From NCBI GenBank assembly GCA_963970005.1, contig CAXAMN010028972.1, forward strand, positions 62,001 through 126,000: 64,000 nucleotides of DNA, written 5' to 3'. How positions within the stretch are numbered: position 1 is the stretch's first letter; the number at the start of each line of letters is the position of its first letter. The translations under genes were made by a program, and so were the position numbers. A model generated the notes under the pieces. The model was given only the letters and a program-made list of their open reading frames with translations. It was not told the DNA's origin and searched no databases. Origin of the DNA: Durusdinium trenchii. Its lineage: Eukaryota; Sar; Dinophyceae; Suessiales; Symbiodiniaceae. Shown piece after piece: positions 11,554 through 25,185 of this stretch.

Positions 11554-13631
11554 TCAAGTCGAACTTCCAACCACTACATCAGGAAGTACACGCCAAAAAA
11601 ATACAAACCCATAGTGCAGATTTCGAGACCTGCATCACCTCAACCCCAATGGTCTCTAGACTTTCCTCTAGACCTCACACACACTGCTTTTGGCAGTATA
11701 ATTTGAATTCAAATAAAAACAACAGACCAACAAACATGTGAAGAATCACAAAACCCGTGCTTTCCGTTTAAACCGCCTCTGATCCGATCAACCGATCGCG
11801 CCAAGGCGCCAACAAGTCGCGCCAAAAGACCCGCTGGAGCGGCCGACGGCTCCAAAGCTGGGCCAAGGGAACGAAGGGAAATGTCCAGATAAGGGTCTAA
11901 AGCACAACCAAGAGGTTGAAAAAGGTGCACCACCAAGAGGTTTAACCAATTGCACCTCTTAAGGTTCCCGACAGTATCTAAGAGAAACAGTGGGAGGTGC
12001 AACCTAGAGGAAAACCGCAATTTACCAATCATTTACGAGTGAAACCGAAACCTTTGTAAATTCGAGACTTTTCTCTTGCCTGACGCTGGCACAATTCCAT
12101 CTATAAGGTTATGTGATCGGGCAAGCCGGGCAAGAGAGCCTGTGGCTGGAGCAAATCAAATGCTTCTAAGTTATATATGGAGCCTATGGGCCGACGCACT
12201 GCGATGGATATTAAAAGCCCACCTTCAGATTCTGCGAAATTTGTCGCGCAATAATTTCCAGCGAACAAGAGCGGCCGTGCACCTCTTGCACGCTGGTCAC
12301 CTGGTGCTTTGCCAAGGTGCCAATCTTAAAGCCTTCCTGGGCTGAAGAAGCAGCTTGGATGTTCTATCTTTACCCCTCTCAGGTCTTGTTTTGCCTCAAA
12401 TCAAACGCGGGGTTTAGTGGAACGTAGGCGTTGAGCCAATAGGACTGTGTTGGGTAAACAATACATCATGTCGACAAAACTGCAACACGTAACATAACCA
12501 TTTCAAAGGTCGGGGCTTGTCTTGTCTGGTACGTCTGGCGGGTCGCCAACCATAATCTTTTGGCTTGTTAGAGGCTGGAGGGTGTCCATTAATTGTCCCT
12601 TTCGCACGTGCTGGGCAAGTCGACCCACACATCATGCACATGACCTCACACTGGGCAAGTCGACAAATGATCTGCTAAGCCCTGGCAAGACCTGGTGAGA
12701 AAGGCTTGCTCAGCTGTCAGCACAGAGGTGTGGGATCAGGGGACTCGGAGCTTACGGTAAGAAAACACCGGTAGCCACCCACATGCCGCATGCCAATTGC
12801 ACTTGGGGCGTCCCCTTCAGGAAGGCCCGCTGTCGAGTGCACTGCTTGGGCAAACGATAGTACATGTTTGAAGTTGGGGCTGGAACAGTGGCCAAGTTGT
12901 CGGGAGCTCGGACAGCAGTTACTCTAAAAAGAAAGTGTAGCTCCAAATAGAGAGTGGCGAATGACCATGATATGCGACACATCACACGACTTCTGCTGAC
13001 TGCACATCACAAGGCTAATGCTACAAACAGCCGAGCCGTGTGGTCTGCAGCATTCTTTGGATATCGTGAGACAGCGTCATAGACTCATAGATCGACTGTA
13101 TTTTGCGGCAACTTCCACGCCTTCGAAAGCGGATCATTCATTACTGGATTGTTTCCCATCATAGATTTTTGCAACCGTATGAACACCACCTCGTTACACA
13201 GCTCTGGAAGAAAACTTACCCCTAGACCAGACATAGTTGTGGGTCTCAGAGACCGTCCCGTGTTGCTTACATATGTGACGTTCCTGGTTGTCCACACCTT
13301 CAATGCGCAGCATTGGCAGCTCTAGCATCAACACGACCAACTGAGCAGAATGTAACAAACGATCGTGTAACGACAAGCTGAGAAGGCCTTCAAAGTACTG
13401 AAGACAAACAAAAACCAAACAAATTTGTCGTTGCTGAATTTGGCTAGTCCTTAGCTGAATTTGTTGTTGCCAATATTGTGAAGGTTGGCTAGTACTTGAT
13501 CGCAAACTGAACGATATGAACGAAGACCAAACGACCCGTAGCATGATCATCGATGATTTAACAGAACCAAACTGAAACGCACAACGTGCTAAGCATGATG
13601 CAGAAGTCCTACTGTACTAGCGCTGGGGTTT
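11554..13631. other. Intergenic, no gene seen
   Basis: ACCAAGAGGTT is repeated 24 bases apart near 11909. CTGGGCAAGTCGAC is repeated about 40 bases apart near 12610 and 12650. Nothing coding is recognised. Confidence 0.5.
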
Positions 13632-13716
13632 AGTCACCCGGGTTTGCAGAAAGTCACCCGGCCGCATGGAAACGCAGCATTAGTCAAAAGTCACCCGGCT
13701 CGCGAAAAGTCACCCG
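13632..13716. repeat. Four copies of AGTCACCCG
   Basis: AGTCACCCG occurs at about 13632, 13652, 13689 and 13708 with unequal spacers. ACTCACCCGGG recurs twice near 40256-40305. Confidence 0.75.
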
Positions 13717-14094
13717 TTTTATGTTAAAACACAATGTAAACGCTCTACGGAAGTATGTTTGTCAAAACTGCTATACATCAAGAATTCACTGCCCCTGTGC
13801 AGGAAAGAACTAGTTTTATGTCGAAGTTTGCAGCGTTTTGGTGACCGAACCCCAATCAGAACGCAAGGTTAGGACTATCGTGAAGATTACCCCCTAAACA
13901 TAGATGCAGCATGCTGCCCTGCTTGCTGTGCTCTTCAAGAGCTGTGCCACGCGAGTCTTTTCGACCCTGTCGCGAGTGCCGCGCGAGTCCCATGCACCCA
14001 TGTACCCCCGCCCCATGTACTCACGCCCCATGTACCCAATGGTGTTGAATGGTGTTGAACTGACGCTCCAAAGCTTATGCTCCAATGAGGGTGA

Positions 14095-14210
14095 CATCTT
14101 GCATCTAACCCCATTGGAAACGCAGCATCCAAACAATGTTGTTGACCTAATGCTCTTCCAGTTATATTGCCATCTTGCATCTAACCCCAATGGAAACGCA
14201 ACATCCAGAC
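14095..14210. repeat. 40-bp direct repeat, period 76
   Basis: A 40-base block starting CATCTTGCATCTAACCCC is at 14095-14134 and again at 14171-14210 with about three differences. Its TGGAAACGCAGCAT part also occurs at 13667-13680. Confidence 0.8.
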
Positions 14211-16017
14211 GACTTTCTACAAGACCAGACGACTTAACACAAGTGCTTGTATCAAACAATTCTCACACACTTGACCACGTGGTCACCCATGCCATCACAT
14301 TGATATTCCCCACCCACCACAACTATTGGGGACAACAGCTCGCTGTGGCGGCCGAAAGCCTAAAACTTGTGCCACAGTGCCAACAGTTAATGCGGGCACA
14401 CGACGGATTGTGGTAGTTTGGATTGAACTTGCTGTCGGCGATGGTGGTTCTGGCATCCCCTCTTCAACGGCGCATTGCACAAAAGAACCGGCCGGGTAAT
14501 CGGATGTAAACTCACCAGAGATTGCCATTCTCCCTCCCGCGCTTTCCGACGTGCAAGCCAGCGGAGACAAACACACAAATAACTACGTTCAGTCCAGTCC
14601 GCAAACTCAGTCCAGAGTCCAGTCATATACCATTTGTTTCCCAAAGTGCATCAGTCTGTACCGACCGACGTACATTCGGTCGTCTCCAGGATCGTTGACG
14701 TCCATGATGACGATCCCGTCGATCCTCGTAACATGTCTTCTTTACCTCTGAGAGCTGAAAGCCTTAAGCCTTCAACATCCTTAAAGCAGTAGTCAAATGT
14801 AGTTATACCATGTTATACCCAACATGGAACCTCATGGCGACCAAGGTGATGGCATCGCTTCCGCAAATCAGCCAGCTGCATTAGTTTTCTTTGTTTCGAA
14901 GGTTTCATGTGGTGGCTCAATGCCCATCGGCACCAAGAAACCGTTGACCAGATCTGGTAACAAAGATCTGACTCCAACAATCTAGGCCCTAGTATTGCTT
15001 GACCTTGGTTGATGGACCGATCGACTTGGTTGAAACGTGCTATCTGTGATTATGTCCACCACTTGGAACTTCGAGCTTTCCAAAGGTGTTCCACAAGGGT
15101 GTGGGGTACGAAGAGGGTGAAGAGATGTGAAAGCCTTGAAATGCATAAAACAATCAGTATGATTCAATATGCATGAATATCATGTGTATATATCGTTCAA
15201 CCTGGAGCCTTGGTTGGGAGTGTCCCTCTTTCAATCACCAATTTTGAGACTCGTCGCCAGACTCGACTCGAGGTCTGCCAGGCGTCCAAGGTCTGCCCCG
15301 CCACGCTGAAGGGCGAATGGTGGGAGAGAAAAAGCTCAGTGGCCTGGGAATTCAGCATGTGAAGACATGTGAAGATAAGTGACGTTGGGCCAATCCCACA
15401 TACGCGGATTAAGGGAAAAGGAAACAACACACATGTGAAAACAAACTGCAGACTCTTACAAACGACATCTGAAGCTTGCAAGATGCTCCTTCACACGCAA
15501 CGGCCAAACTGGACACAACGCTCCGCACCGACGCGAACCGAAGCGATGACACCCGGCCAGCTCGCTCCTCCTCGCCGATGGCCCGGCGAATGAGAAGACC
15601 ACCCGGATGGGAGTGAAGAAAGGAGCCGATCGCATAGACCTTTCGCCCAGAAGCGACCGGTTCCGGTGGCTTTACACGGAACCTGCCGAAACGGGAGACG
15701 GGATCGGGTCAAAACCTGGACCCTGGTTTTTGCAGGTAGGTCAAGCAAGGCCTCCTGCTTTTGACCCACAGCCACATTGATACACTATCACTATACATGT
15801 ACAATGCACTCCTCCACTTTTGGGGCCTTGAAACGATTTCACACGCATGATAAGCATCCAAGGGGTGTTCATCTAAGCATGCCACGCATCATCTAAGGAT
15901 GCCCGCCTACATCGGGTCATGGGGTACATTGGTCCTTTGGTCCTAGGCACCGAGTCCGAACCCGATGCCAGTGTTCATAAGGCAAAGGCAAACCATGTCA
16001 CACTCACACTATCCCTA
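14211..16017. other. Intergenic, no gene seen
   Basis: TCATCTAAG-ATGCC is doubled with a 20-base period near 15870-15905. No domain is recognised in any open frame. Confidence 0.45.
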
Positions 16018-16111
16018 TATGGATCCACATACCTTCTCAGAAAGCAATTGGACCCTCAAAGCCTGCATAAATAGTCTCCAATTACCTTCTGAGAAGGTAT
16101 GTGGATCCATA
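16018..16111. repeat. Family A hairpin element, copy 1
   Basis: A perfect 25-bp inverted repeat (16018-16042 and 16087-16111) begins TATGGATCCACATACC. With the next 10 bases per side the arms reach 35 bp with 2 mismatches around a 24-base loop. No coding. A miRNA-like precursor shape is possible but not shown. Confidence 0.92.
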
Positions 16112-17045
16112 GGGTATATAAAGATCCGACTTGAGAATCTCAAATCGAACGGACCCTGTGCCCAAAATGACCCATACGTACGTTGCGACAAGAGCATTGA
16201 CCTGCCTTGGAAGGCTCAGAGCCAAGTTTCAGACCCCTTTCATGACCCAAACGATTCATGTATGCCCTATTTACCTACCTGGTGGTTTCAGGGGTCAATG
16301 TAATTAGGCTTAGAACACAACTTTTAAACTGTTTGATGGTCAATGAGGGTGTCTAGGGCTTGTTCCTACCCTGCTTCTGGAAGGCTCGGCGTAGTGCGTC
16401 GCACGCGGAACAACGTGGAAGCTCCGCGACTGATATATTAAGCTCATGGCTGTCGCACCGACCAATTTACTAGTAGTGAGACATGTTGTTAACCTCACGT
16501 CTTGTGCAAACATCCGCCACATGGTGACCCTGGTACACTCCACACAATGGCTTGAGCACATGTCCATCCACGTTGAATTTCAACTTCCTAGGCTACTTAG
16601 GGTATCCAACTACATCCTCAAAATGTATGCAAACTCTCCGAACGCGACCCTCACCATGTACCTTCTCACTGTGCTACATGGAGCTACATGGAGCTCCCGT
16701 TCCGCTCGCTTGCTCGCTCCCACGGCGCTGAAACACCGGTGCCTGACCGCCGATGATCGTCCAGGGGAAGGGCTTTTCATAAAGCTCTGCTTTGGTGAAC
16801 TCTGGCAGCGACGCCATGGAGCTGAGCGGACGTCATTGGAATGAGATGTGGCGAGCAAAGACTGAGTCAAAGAACATGTGCCAAAGACGACATGTCTTAC
16901 TAAAAATGGAAAGCCAACCACCATGCAATTGGGGCTTTGGTCGCTTTCACGACATTTTGATGCCCCCTTCCGCTCAGCTGAAAGGTGACTGAGAGAGCCT
17001 CTTGTTTAAAGAAGGAACACGTCACTGTAGGAGAATAGTGGCTCT
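16112..17045. other. Intergenic, no gene seen
   Basis: AAGAGCATTGAC occurs near 16190 and a family B core near 16280. A plus frame at 16446-16844 (132 codons) has no recognisable domain. Confidence 0.45.
16280..16311. repeat. Family B core, diverged copy
   Basis: GGTGGTTTCAGGGGTCAATG matches the family B core with a short internal deletion. Terminal arms are not clear. Confidence 0.6.
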
Positions 17046-17087
17046 CATTCGGATGTGTTCATTCGGATGTTCCCATTCGGATGGTCC
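17046..17087. repeat. 14-bp tandem repeat, three copies
   Basis: CATTCGGATG starts at 17046, 17060 and 17074. Confidence 0.85.
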
Positions 17088-18004
17088 CTAAAGTGCTGAG
17101 TCAGCCTCTTTGAGGTCTCCCAAGTAATGCACCGAAAACACCTAGGTCTGGGCTCTCTGGTCATCAAACGGACCATTGACAGTGCTGTCACCCCAATAAT
17201 AAGACGGTGTCAGATTATGTCAGATTTGCTGAAGCAACGTATGGAAGCGCTCGTGCTGTTGGTGCTGTTGAGCTCAATGGCATGTTCACTATCAGCTTGA
17301 AGGACAGCAGCTTTGCTTGTGAGGCGAATCCTTCACGACAGACCTCCAAGATCCTAAGATCCTCTCCAAAGCTTCCAAATTCAGGTGCTGCTCAAATGTC
17401 TGATCCTCAAATGATCTTCAATTCGAGACTCCAGAGTACTCATGCGTGTATTTGTTAAGTTATATGTCTTGCTGGGAAAGGTATTAAAGAATCCCCCTCT
17501 TCGATGTTCACTGATGGCCTCTGATGGCCTCAAATCATCTGCATGGTGAGACAGGTTTTTCCCCACCACCAGCGCCTTGTCCATTGAACGACCCATGTTT
17601 CTATGGTCAGAACAAGAAGACCCATGACATCCCACGACAAGAAGACCTATGACAGAATTAATAGAGCCTGTGATATCATGGGGCGGGTCTTGGAACTATT
17701 TGGCTAAATCTATGTTGTCCCGTGAAGCCGTGAATTGGACTCGGTTGGACTGTCACATCTGGTGATTTCTCCTCAAGAAATGTCTGTTGTTGGTAAGTAG
17801 TATTGCGTCCTGGACACCATCTCCAAGCAAATTGTAGTGCTGATGTGCTCCATTGGTTCTTTCAAGCCGCATTCATGCAATACGAATCAACACGAATGGC
17901 CAGGGCTGTGCATGGCTTGGTAACGGGTATGTGGGAATCGTCCGTTCTGAGGAGGGTATGCCGGGCCGGGAAAAAAAAACATCCAAACTTCAACGAACAC
18001 CAAA
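17088..18004. other. Intergenic, no gene seen
   Basis: TGATGGCCTC is doubled near 17511, and ACAAGAAGACC with ATGACA is doubled near 17610-17655. Confidence 0.45.
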
Positions 18005-18028
18005 AGAATCAAGAGAACAAGAGAACAA

Positions 18029-18060
<32 letters not shown>

Positions 18061-18154
18061 GCAACAACAACAACAACAACAACAAAAGCAACAAGAACAA
18101 GAACAAGAACAACAACAAGAACAACAACAACAACAAGAACAAGAACAAGAACAG
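18005..18154. repeat. AAC trinucleotide repeat
   Basis: About 150 bases of mostly AAC with AAG and AGAAC interruptions. Poly-Asn or poly-Leu/Val frames over it are artefacts. Confidence 0.95.
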
Positions 18155-18439
18155 GATTCTGCACATGTTCTCCGTCACCCAACACTCCATACATGTTCTT
18201 TTCAGTGAAACCTCCACAAAGCATGCGGCTCCCGGGGGGGTCTTCGGCGTACCCTCTGTGAAGCCGGAGCACCTGAGCCGTTTCACGCCGTTTGTGGTTT
18301 CCACAGCACAGGGCACAGGGAGGTTGAGATACACCCCAACCTTAGTAGAACTCTAGCTTCCGTGGTAATTTGTTTGATGTTCTCCAGGGAAGGGATGCTT
18401 CAATGTTTTACTCAGATTTACTAAGTATATCTAATTATG

Positions 18440-18560
18440 GTATGCTTCGGAGGTATGCTGAAGGGGGTATACTTCAGGGTATGCTTCGCGGTGTGTGAAG
18501 ACTATAAATTTTAAAGTAGTAGCATGTTCCAAGGGTAGGCTTCGGGATATGCTTCGCCTA
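18440..18560. repeat. GGTATGCTTCG degenerate cluster
   Basis: GGTATGCTTCG and close variants occur several times, resembling the GGTATGATTCG satellite at 10948 with one base changed. Confidence 0.6.
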
Positions 18561-20882
18561 AATCGAGCATCCCAGCCCTACATAAACTGGACACGTATAG
18601 TCTACGTAGTAATTAGAACACTTACTAAAAAAGAAGGAACACTTTTTGGTAGGTTGAGTTGATCCATGTTGATCCCGTTCATGAGGAATGTATTCGATCG
18701 GTTTCCTCTGCCTTCACCAGATTTACGACCATAAATCCAACCCTCCGCTTTTGGAGAACCCTTCTTTTCAGATCCCTTGACCCCTTGATGAAAAACCACC
18801 CCTTGAAAGCAACTCATGAACCAACCTTTTGCAGCTCATGGACCATCCTGGGCATCCCCTTGTTCATCTCTTTTCTGTCTATACTTTTGTATAGTCACGA
18901 TCTTCCCAGAACATGTGACGTTACAACAAACGTGCGCAAAATAAACTTCATCATCCTCCATATAGTCTCAGTTCATCGTTTGAGACTGTTCCTTTCGCTT
19001 CACTGTCGTTGGGCGCCCCCACATGGCACGGATGGCGCGCTGCGCCCAGGGGTTCTGAGGCCTCGCAGGGGTTCACGCGCGATCCCAAAGACTCCTTCAA
19101 AGAGCCGAAAGGCACATGGTGGTCATGGCACCCGGGGACCCTGGTTATCACATTGGTTGAATGAACAGAAGAGACGACCTAGCAGGGTGGCCTGGTCAAC
19201 CTCCAGGTTTTGACCCACAAGCAATGATCATCCCATGGTTTGAGTGTCAAGGGAATGGGTTGATCATGGTCCCATGGTTTGAGCCCAATATGTAGACTCA
19301 TCATTCATAACCCGCCATTTTGAATGGTAAACCCATGTAAACATATGTAAAACCTCTTCATAGGGTTTTTTACTAGTCAACTGTCTACATAAATATGGAA
19401 TTATCATGAACTATCATCCAATTACGGTAGACAGTAGAACAATATCCACAAAACAAATTACGCAATTCTCACCCCGAATTGTCCAGACCAGCACAAATGA
19501 CCCTCGCATCGACCCCCCAAGAAAAACAAAAAAGGCTTCTTGGAGACCACGAGGATGTCCTCCCGCGGTGTGTCACGTTTTTGGCGCAGCCAAGGTGCTG
19601 AAAGCTGGGATCGTAGCTCCAAAACTCAGAGGGTGGTCCCACCAACTGGCGGCGCAACGGGTCTGAAGGGATGGTGTGACTGTGTGACAGATGGAGCGGA
19701 CAGAGGTTTTGGTTTGGGGCTCGGTTTGCGTGGAAGTACCAGGGAGGCAGTACAATGATGAGGATGAGGAGGTGACTGGGACTCTCTGGTGATCTGGGCA
19801 GCAAACATTGCGTTTTAATCAGAAGCCTCATCTGGCCGTGCAAAGGTTTGGTGTCACTTGGCTCGAGAACTGAGGAAGGTCTGTGAATGTGTAATTCTTT
19901 GAGCGGTGAGACCCCGCAAGACGCCCTTGGGAGCTCTGGCCTAATACACCTTTTTGGCAGGATTGAGGAATTGCTGGGCCCCCTTCCTGAATGTCCCTTC
20001 TCTCCTGATTCCAAAAAGACATGCCCAACATATACCCGGGATGCTCACCCGGCAGCGGGTCAAGGTCCACAGCCTGGAAGGAAAGACCAACCCGGCAGTA
20101 ATTATCAATATTATGGCGCCGGCACGTACCCACAAGTGAGTTTTCTTCAGTGAAGAATAGAGAGACCTCCCAGGCAACGACCCCCTGGAAGAAGGGACAT
20201 TGACACAAACTCAATTGGTTTGGGGCTTCCTCCTTTTGACATACGCACCCGACGCACCAAAGGGCGCCAACCCACCAGCTCAGGTGCGCAAGGGGTGATC
20301 AGTCCCAGCTTCGGTGCCCTTCGACCTGACCTCCTGGTCTTCCAAGTGACCCTTTGAGATCCCGGGGTCACGGAAAAGCCTCTGAAGGGTCAAAGGGCTA
20401 GCCTCCAAAAGCCAACTTTGAAAAAGCTTTAGCTGTTTGTTTTGACAGCTGCTTGTTAACCAATCCCGAGCCATCTCAGTTTGTTTTGAGTAGCCAATCC
20501 CCGCAGCCAAGATTCAGCAGGTTCTTCTCACTTCTGGGAGAGCCAACCAAAACGGTCGCTCGAACGCTCGCCGGGTCCACAGGAGTATATCGCGCACTGC
20601 GGATGCCCCAAAGCACCTGAGACGAGCGTCTCGCTGGAACCAAGAAATTGATGACCGAGTCATACGCATCTCCATGCATGGGATATGATGGGATCGATAT
20701 GTACATTCCTTTTCCAGTTCCAAGACCTAAAATATTGGGAATATATTGGGATATCTGGGAGTCGTTCATCCTGGAAAAGGGCACAAGGTGATGTTTAAGT
20801 GTATATTATGTTTATGTTTAAATATGGACTCTCTGAAATCGACCCTGAAACCCAGGACCGAGGTCTGATATCAGGGCTGTAT
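18561..20882. other. Intergenic, no gene seen
   Basis: CCCATGGTTTGAG is doubled near 19232 and 19270. ACTGTCTAC and GTAGACAGT form an inverted pair near 19379-19435. Long overlapping frames at 19469-20214 on the minus strand show no domain. Confidence 0.45.
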
Positions 20883-20918
20883 GGATCGAAGGTGGCACAG
20901 GGATCGAAGGTGGCACAG
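20883..20918. repeat. 18-bp tandem duplication
   Basis: GGATCGAAGGTGGCACAG twice in direct tandem, perfect. Confidence 0.95.
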
Positions 20919-22872
20919 CGCCGGTGTCTTTTCATTCCGTCGCGTCATAGGCAGCCCCTCACGGATGTGGAGCCTGCCAAAGGGTGGCCAGGATAGTCAG
21001 CTTCGAAAATTTGTTTGTGTTGTGTGCTGGGGCAGTGGGGACCAAGGTGCCAAGGGGCACGGGAAGTATCAGAATTTATCCTGACTGGCTGCCATCGAAA
21101 AGCACTTTTGACTGGAAAACAGGTCTCCACTGCCCCACGACATCCACATCATCCACATGTTCCACCTGGTCCTCGTGGACTCCAGCTTCCCATGTGTGTC
21201 AATAGGTGTTAGGGTTTACCAAGGTTTACCCTTAGTGGAATGCCTCCACCGTCCGTTTTGCTGTGGAATTGACCCCATCCGGCCGAGACCATCCGGCCGA
21301 ACGCTCGCCCCTTTGCGAAGCGCACGGACACGTCCACGGGATTGGGCACGGTCTGCTGGACCAAGACTCCTCACACCGTGCCCACGGTGCCAATGGTAGA
21401 TGTCCAACCAAAAGAGGAGAACAAACTGGCTGGTATATGGGTCTGGTAGTATGTATCATAATGTTTACAGTTTTTTGAGAGATGGGTAATATCATATTGT
21501 ATCTTCCAATGGGAAAGTAAGAAGAGGGTCCAAGCATCACTATAGATACTATAGGTACTGCAGATGAAACGCTATCACTAGCTCAATATAGTATCACTAG
21601 CTCAATTATTATCTAGCACCCCCACTTCTTAAATGCAAAAACGTGTACTCCCTCTGTATATCATCAGACTAGCTGCTAGCTGTTCCTCAAACGACCCCAA
21701 CGACTTCTGCGATGGGCGACCTCGATGACTCCGAACGAGGCAAATTAAGTTGTGTCCCGCAAGATGGGGATGAACATGTGCAGAACTTGTGCAAAATGAG
21801 AAGGACTCGTAAGAAACCGTTATCCTCAGAAAATCCTTCGGACATCGTCATGCTCCACACCTGGCCCATTCCCACTACCACTGGTCTCGACTGGAAGAAC
21901 CAATGGCACCAGCTACAAAAGGAAACACTGTGGCATTGAGGGTGTTGTTGCTGGTGCTAAGGTGACCTTAGATTTGGTCCCTCAACAGTCGCGGGACAGG
22001 CTTGATCTTGTGAGTTTGTACCAGATCTGCACAATCAGGTCTTCATGAGGTACCGTCGATGTACTTCCGGACCCCAACACACCCAGCTCATGGATCCGCT
22101 CATTTCGATGCGTAGATAAGCTTTGAGGGGCCAATCCTTTTCTAGTTGGAAGCTGGAAAGCTGCCCATATGGCCGATATTGTTTAATTATGTAACATAAT
22201 ACAAACCCACCGCAACCCACCCAAAACCCTTCAGACTGACCCACCTGTTCCTTCCAACACATGTTCCTTCCATCCTCCCCGTCCTAAACTTTGTAACCGC
22301 CGCGCAGCCAATCGGCGACCTAAGGTGTACCTGAGCATCCGGGTTTCCGAATGGTCCCGAAACAGATTAGGCAGTCCGGCCAACGGCAAAGAAGAACGTA
22401 CAGCAACATGAAGCGAATTCTTCTTCCAAGCAAACCAAAACCACTTCAACACTTCATGTTTTGGAGTTTGACCACGAAAATGGCCTACCGCTGGTCAACA
22501 AGACATTCTCGCTGTCCGAATATCAGAGGCAGTGGGCCAGTCCGGGCCAGTGGTCAATTGCCCACATAGAAAAGAAGAACAAACCCATATTTGCACAACC
22601 AAAACCTGAATTTACGAGCCCAGAATTGGCTGTGACTGTCTGCCCCACTGCTCATGCACAAGGAAGGGGCAGGGAAAGGAGGGGTGAAGTGGTGGTCTGC
22701 GACCCGCTGATTCATCAAGGCATGTCCTGCAAAGGGCCTGTTGCGTAAGAAGTTAGCGCACAACCGTGCACGCCGGGCCAGCTCCAAGTGTAAATGCTTA
22801 CATGGCTCACCATCCTTCGGTCAGTTCTGAGTGCCGCTCTCTCTTCCTTTAAATTCCCGGGCAACTCAATTA
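20919..22872. other. Intergenic, no gene seen
   Basis: CATCCGGCCGA is doubled near 21277-21300, and TATCACTAGCTCAAT is doubled near 21573-21605. Confidence 0.45.
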
Positions 22873-23262
22873 CACTCCTCAGAACTTACGAGGAAGTAAA
22901 TCTAGGCGAGGACGCTGTTTACGAGGAAGTTGGTGACCATGTAAATCCCCCCGGGAATAGACCAGGTGAGCCCAATCAGCAAACGAGGAAGGCCAGAAAA
23001 TGCCATGCTCACTACCGAGGAAGCCGAGCGCCCCTGCATCCCCAGGGATCGCTGGAAAATGACCAGGGAGATACACTTCCAGGTCAGCCAGGGTCGCTTT
23101 ACATTTTCATAGGTTGGGAGCTAACAAGGAAGAATTACCACTTCTTGGTTAGGCTGCAAAGTGACTTCCTGGTTAGGTTGATTGGGGCATGCTTTAAAAC
23201 ACTTCCTGCTAAACCAAATGGCTGGGTGTCTAGATTTACTTCCTCGTAAGTTCTGGGGAGTG
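22873..23262. mobile_element. 390-bp element with 33-bp terminal inverted repeats
   Basis: The ends 22873-22905 and 23230-23262 are inverted copies with one mismatch: CACTCCTCAGAACTTACG... against its complement. No transposase is encoded, so this is MITE-like and non-autonomous. ACGAGGAAG motifs recur inside (about 22889, 22922, 22983, 23018) and in reverse as CTTCCTCGT or CTTCCTGGT towards the right end. I see no convincing target-site duplication. Confidence 0.88.
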
Positions 23263-23358
23263 CACACATGCCATCGATCATGTGCAAGGTGAATTCACAG
23301 ATACCTGCTTTGATTCAGAATACACAAATGCAAATCTAACGAAGAATTTAAAGAACAT

Positions 23359-23393
<35 letters not shown>
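23359..23393. repeat. CT dinucleotide repeat
   Basis: About 35 bases of CT with one interruption. Confidence 0.95.
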
Positions 23394-23398
23394 TGAAC

Positions 23399-23560
23399 CT
23401 GTTTAACGAGGAAGTTTACCAAATAGCACAATAATTGGTAGGCTTCTTTGTTTGCTAGATGCTTCTGGATTCTGGACATTCTAGTTTTTGCACTGACAAA
23501 CGAGGAAGTCGAGCAAGTCTAGCAAGTTTAGCATGTCAAACTTACGAGGAAGAAGTCTTT
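23399..23560. repeat. ACGAGGAAG motif cluster outside the 390-bp element
   Basis: AACGAGGAAGT and TTACGAGGAAG occur near 23405, 23500 and 23542, beyond the right terminal repeat. They may be a second decayed copy of the element. Confidence 0.6.
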
Positions 23561-23562
23561 CC

Positions 23563-25185
23563 CAACACAAAATTATGACATGCAAACCCTCCAGTAGAAT
23601 GCTGCAAAAATGAATCTCACGGCGCCAAACTCCTTTTGAGGAGGTCCCTGTGAATCTTCATCTGCATTTCATGTCCTTTCCATTCATTTGCTGAAATTCC
23701 CTATCGTTTTCTCACTTGAAGGGGCCTTATTTCAGGTCAATTATGGTTCGCTGGCGGTCGCCAACCACGGAGTGGAATCGAATCAGGTCCGGACCCCACA
23801 CCGATTCAGAGAGTTGCTTGACGAGGGAATTCAACATCTGCGTTCACTCATTTCCTCGTCTCGTTCACTCTCTCGTTTCCCGCCGCGCTTGCTTCAAGTC
23901 AGTCCAAAAGGTGAGTTTCGAAGCGCACAAAAGGTTCCTTTTGGGGTATATATATAGCCTTTTCATTTCCGCTTCATTTGACTTGTTGTCCTTTCCTCTC
24001 GCCTGCTTTCATATCCATCTCAATGTTGCCTTGTAAAAGAAGACTGAGGGCCAGGTCAAGGGTGCAATTGCCCGGCCGCCTGTGTCCTTTCATCTCTCTT
24101 CCATTGTGCAAAACCCCAAACCAACAAGAACTTCTCACTGTGAAATTCCCTTGGGGGCTGCAAGTGGTGCATTCGTACTAGGCATATTCACCGCTGCATG
24201 GAAGCCAATCACGGCCAACCCGAGGCTCCACACGTATCCGAGCCGAGCTGTGTCCAACCAGAGATGCCACATTTGTAACGTTGCGCCTGCTCGGACCAAT
24301 CCACCTACTCAGATCCAATCCACCAGCTGGGGCCAAACCCGAGAGGAGAACCCGAAACACAACTCTAAGCCTCCTGAGCAATGGTCCAGGTGTGGAGCTT
24401 CCTCTGTCTATTTCTATATACAGTATACATATGTATGATGTGTTTATAATCCTCAAAAACAAACAACCTTACCCCTGGGGTACCTGATCCTGAAATGACA
24501 AGATCAAAGCCCTCAACCTGTATTAGTCAAAAGTACAAAAGCTGCTTTACAAAATCAATCACTCAGCCATCTTAACAACATAGCAATTCATTACGGGGTT
24601 CAAGACCCCTGGGTACACATGTGCATGTATTTGTGCGTTACCAGATCTCGCACCCCAACCTCATACAAACTGAACCCCCCCTCTTCAAGCTGCCAACGCT
24701 GCTGCCAACACAAAACTAATGAATTTGTAAAGACTGTCGTCAGCTCTCCACACACTTCTTTTCTGCTTCGTCCACTAGGTCCAACATGGTGGAAATGGCT
24801 ATGTTCAATGCGTTCCAATTAAATTTGTGTTTACCTTTATTTTATCTTTGGGCATGTCTTTATCGTTTACAAAATCAATTATCAAAGAAACATATTGGCT
24901 TAGTTGCTTACAAAATAAAACATCCATGTGAGCGTCTACCAAAACGTACAGTCAAGTAGAGGACGTGACAAAGCAAGGTTGTCTCTTTTGACGAGGGCCT
25001 ATCGCTTTTGCAGGTTTTTGCCCAATTCCTGAATTTCACAATTAATCATTGCACGTTTTGGCGGTTGCTCATGTGTGCGCAGTCTGCAGCCAAATTAGCC
25101 AAAACACTTTCTGGAAATCATTGAACAACATGCCGTGGACTGCAATTGATCAAAAATGATCGTTGTGTTGCCAATGTTCCTTCCC
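23563..25185. other. Intergenic, no gene seen
   Basis: TGATCAAAG-type and TTAGTCAAAAG segments near 24500 resemble the GGTCAAA cluster at 34624. No domain in open frames. Confidence 0.45.

Noticed and set aside
17990..18356. Poly-Asn, poly-Thr or poly-Leu/Val proteins
   Set aside because: They are translations of the AAC repeat in different frames.
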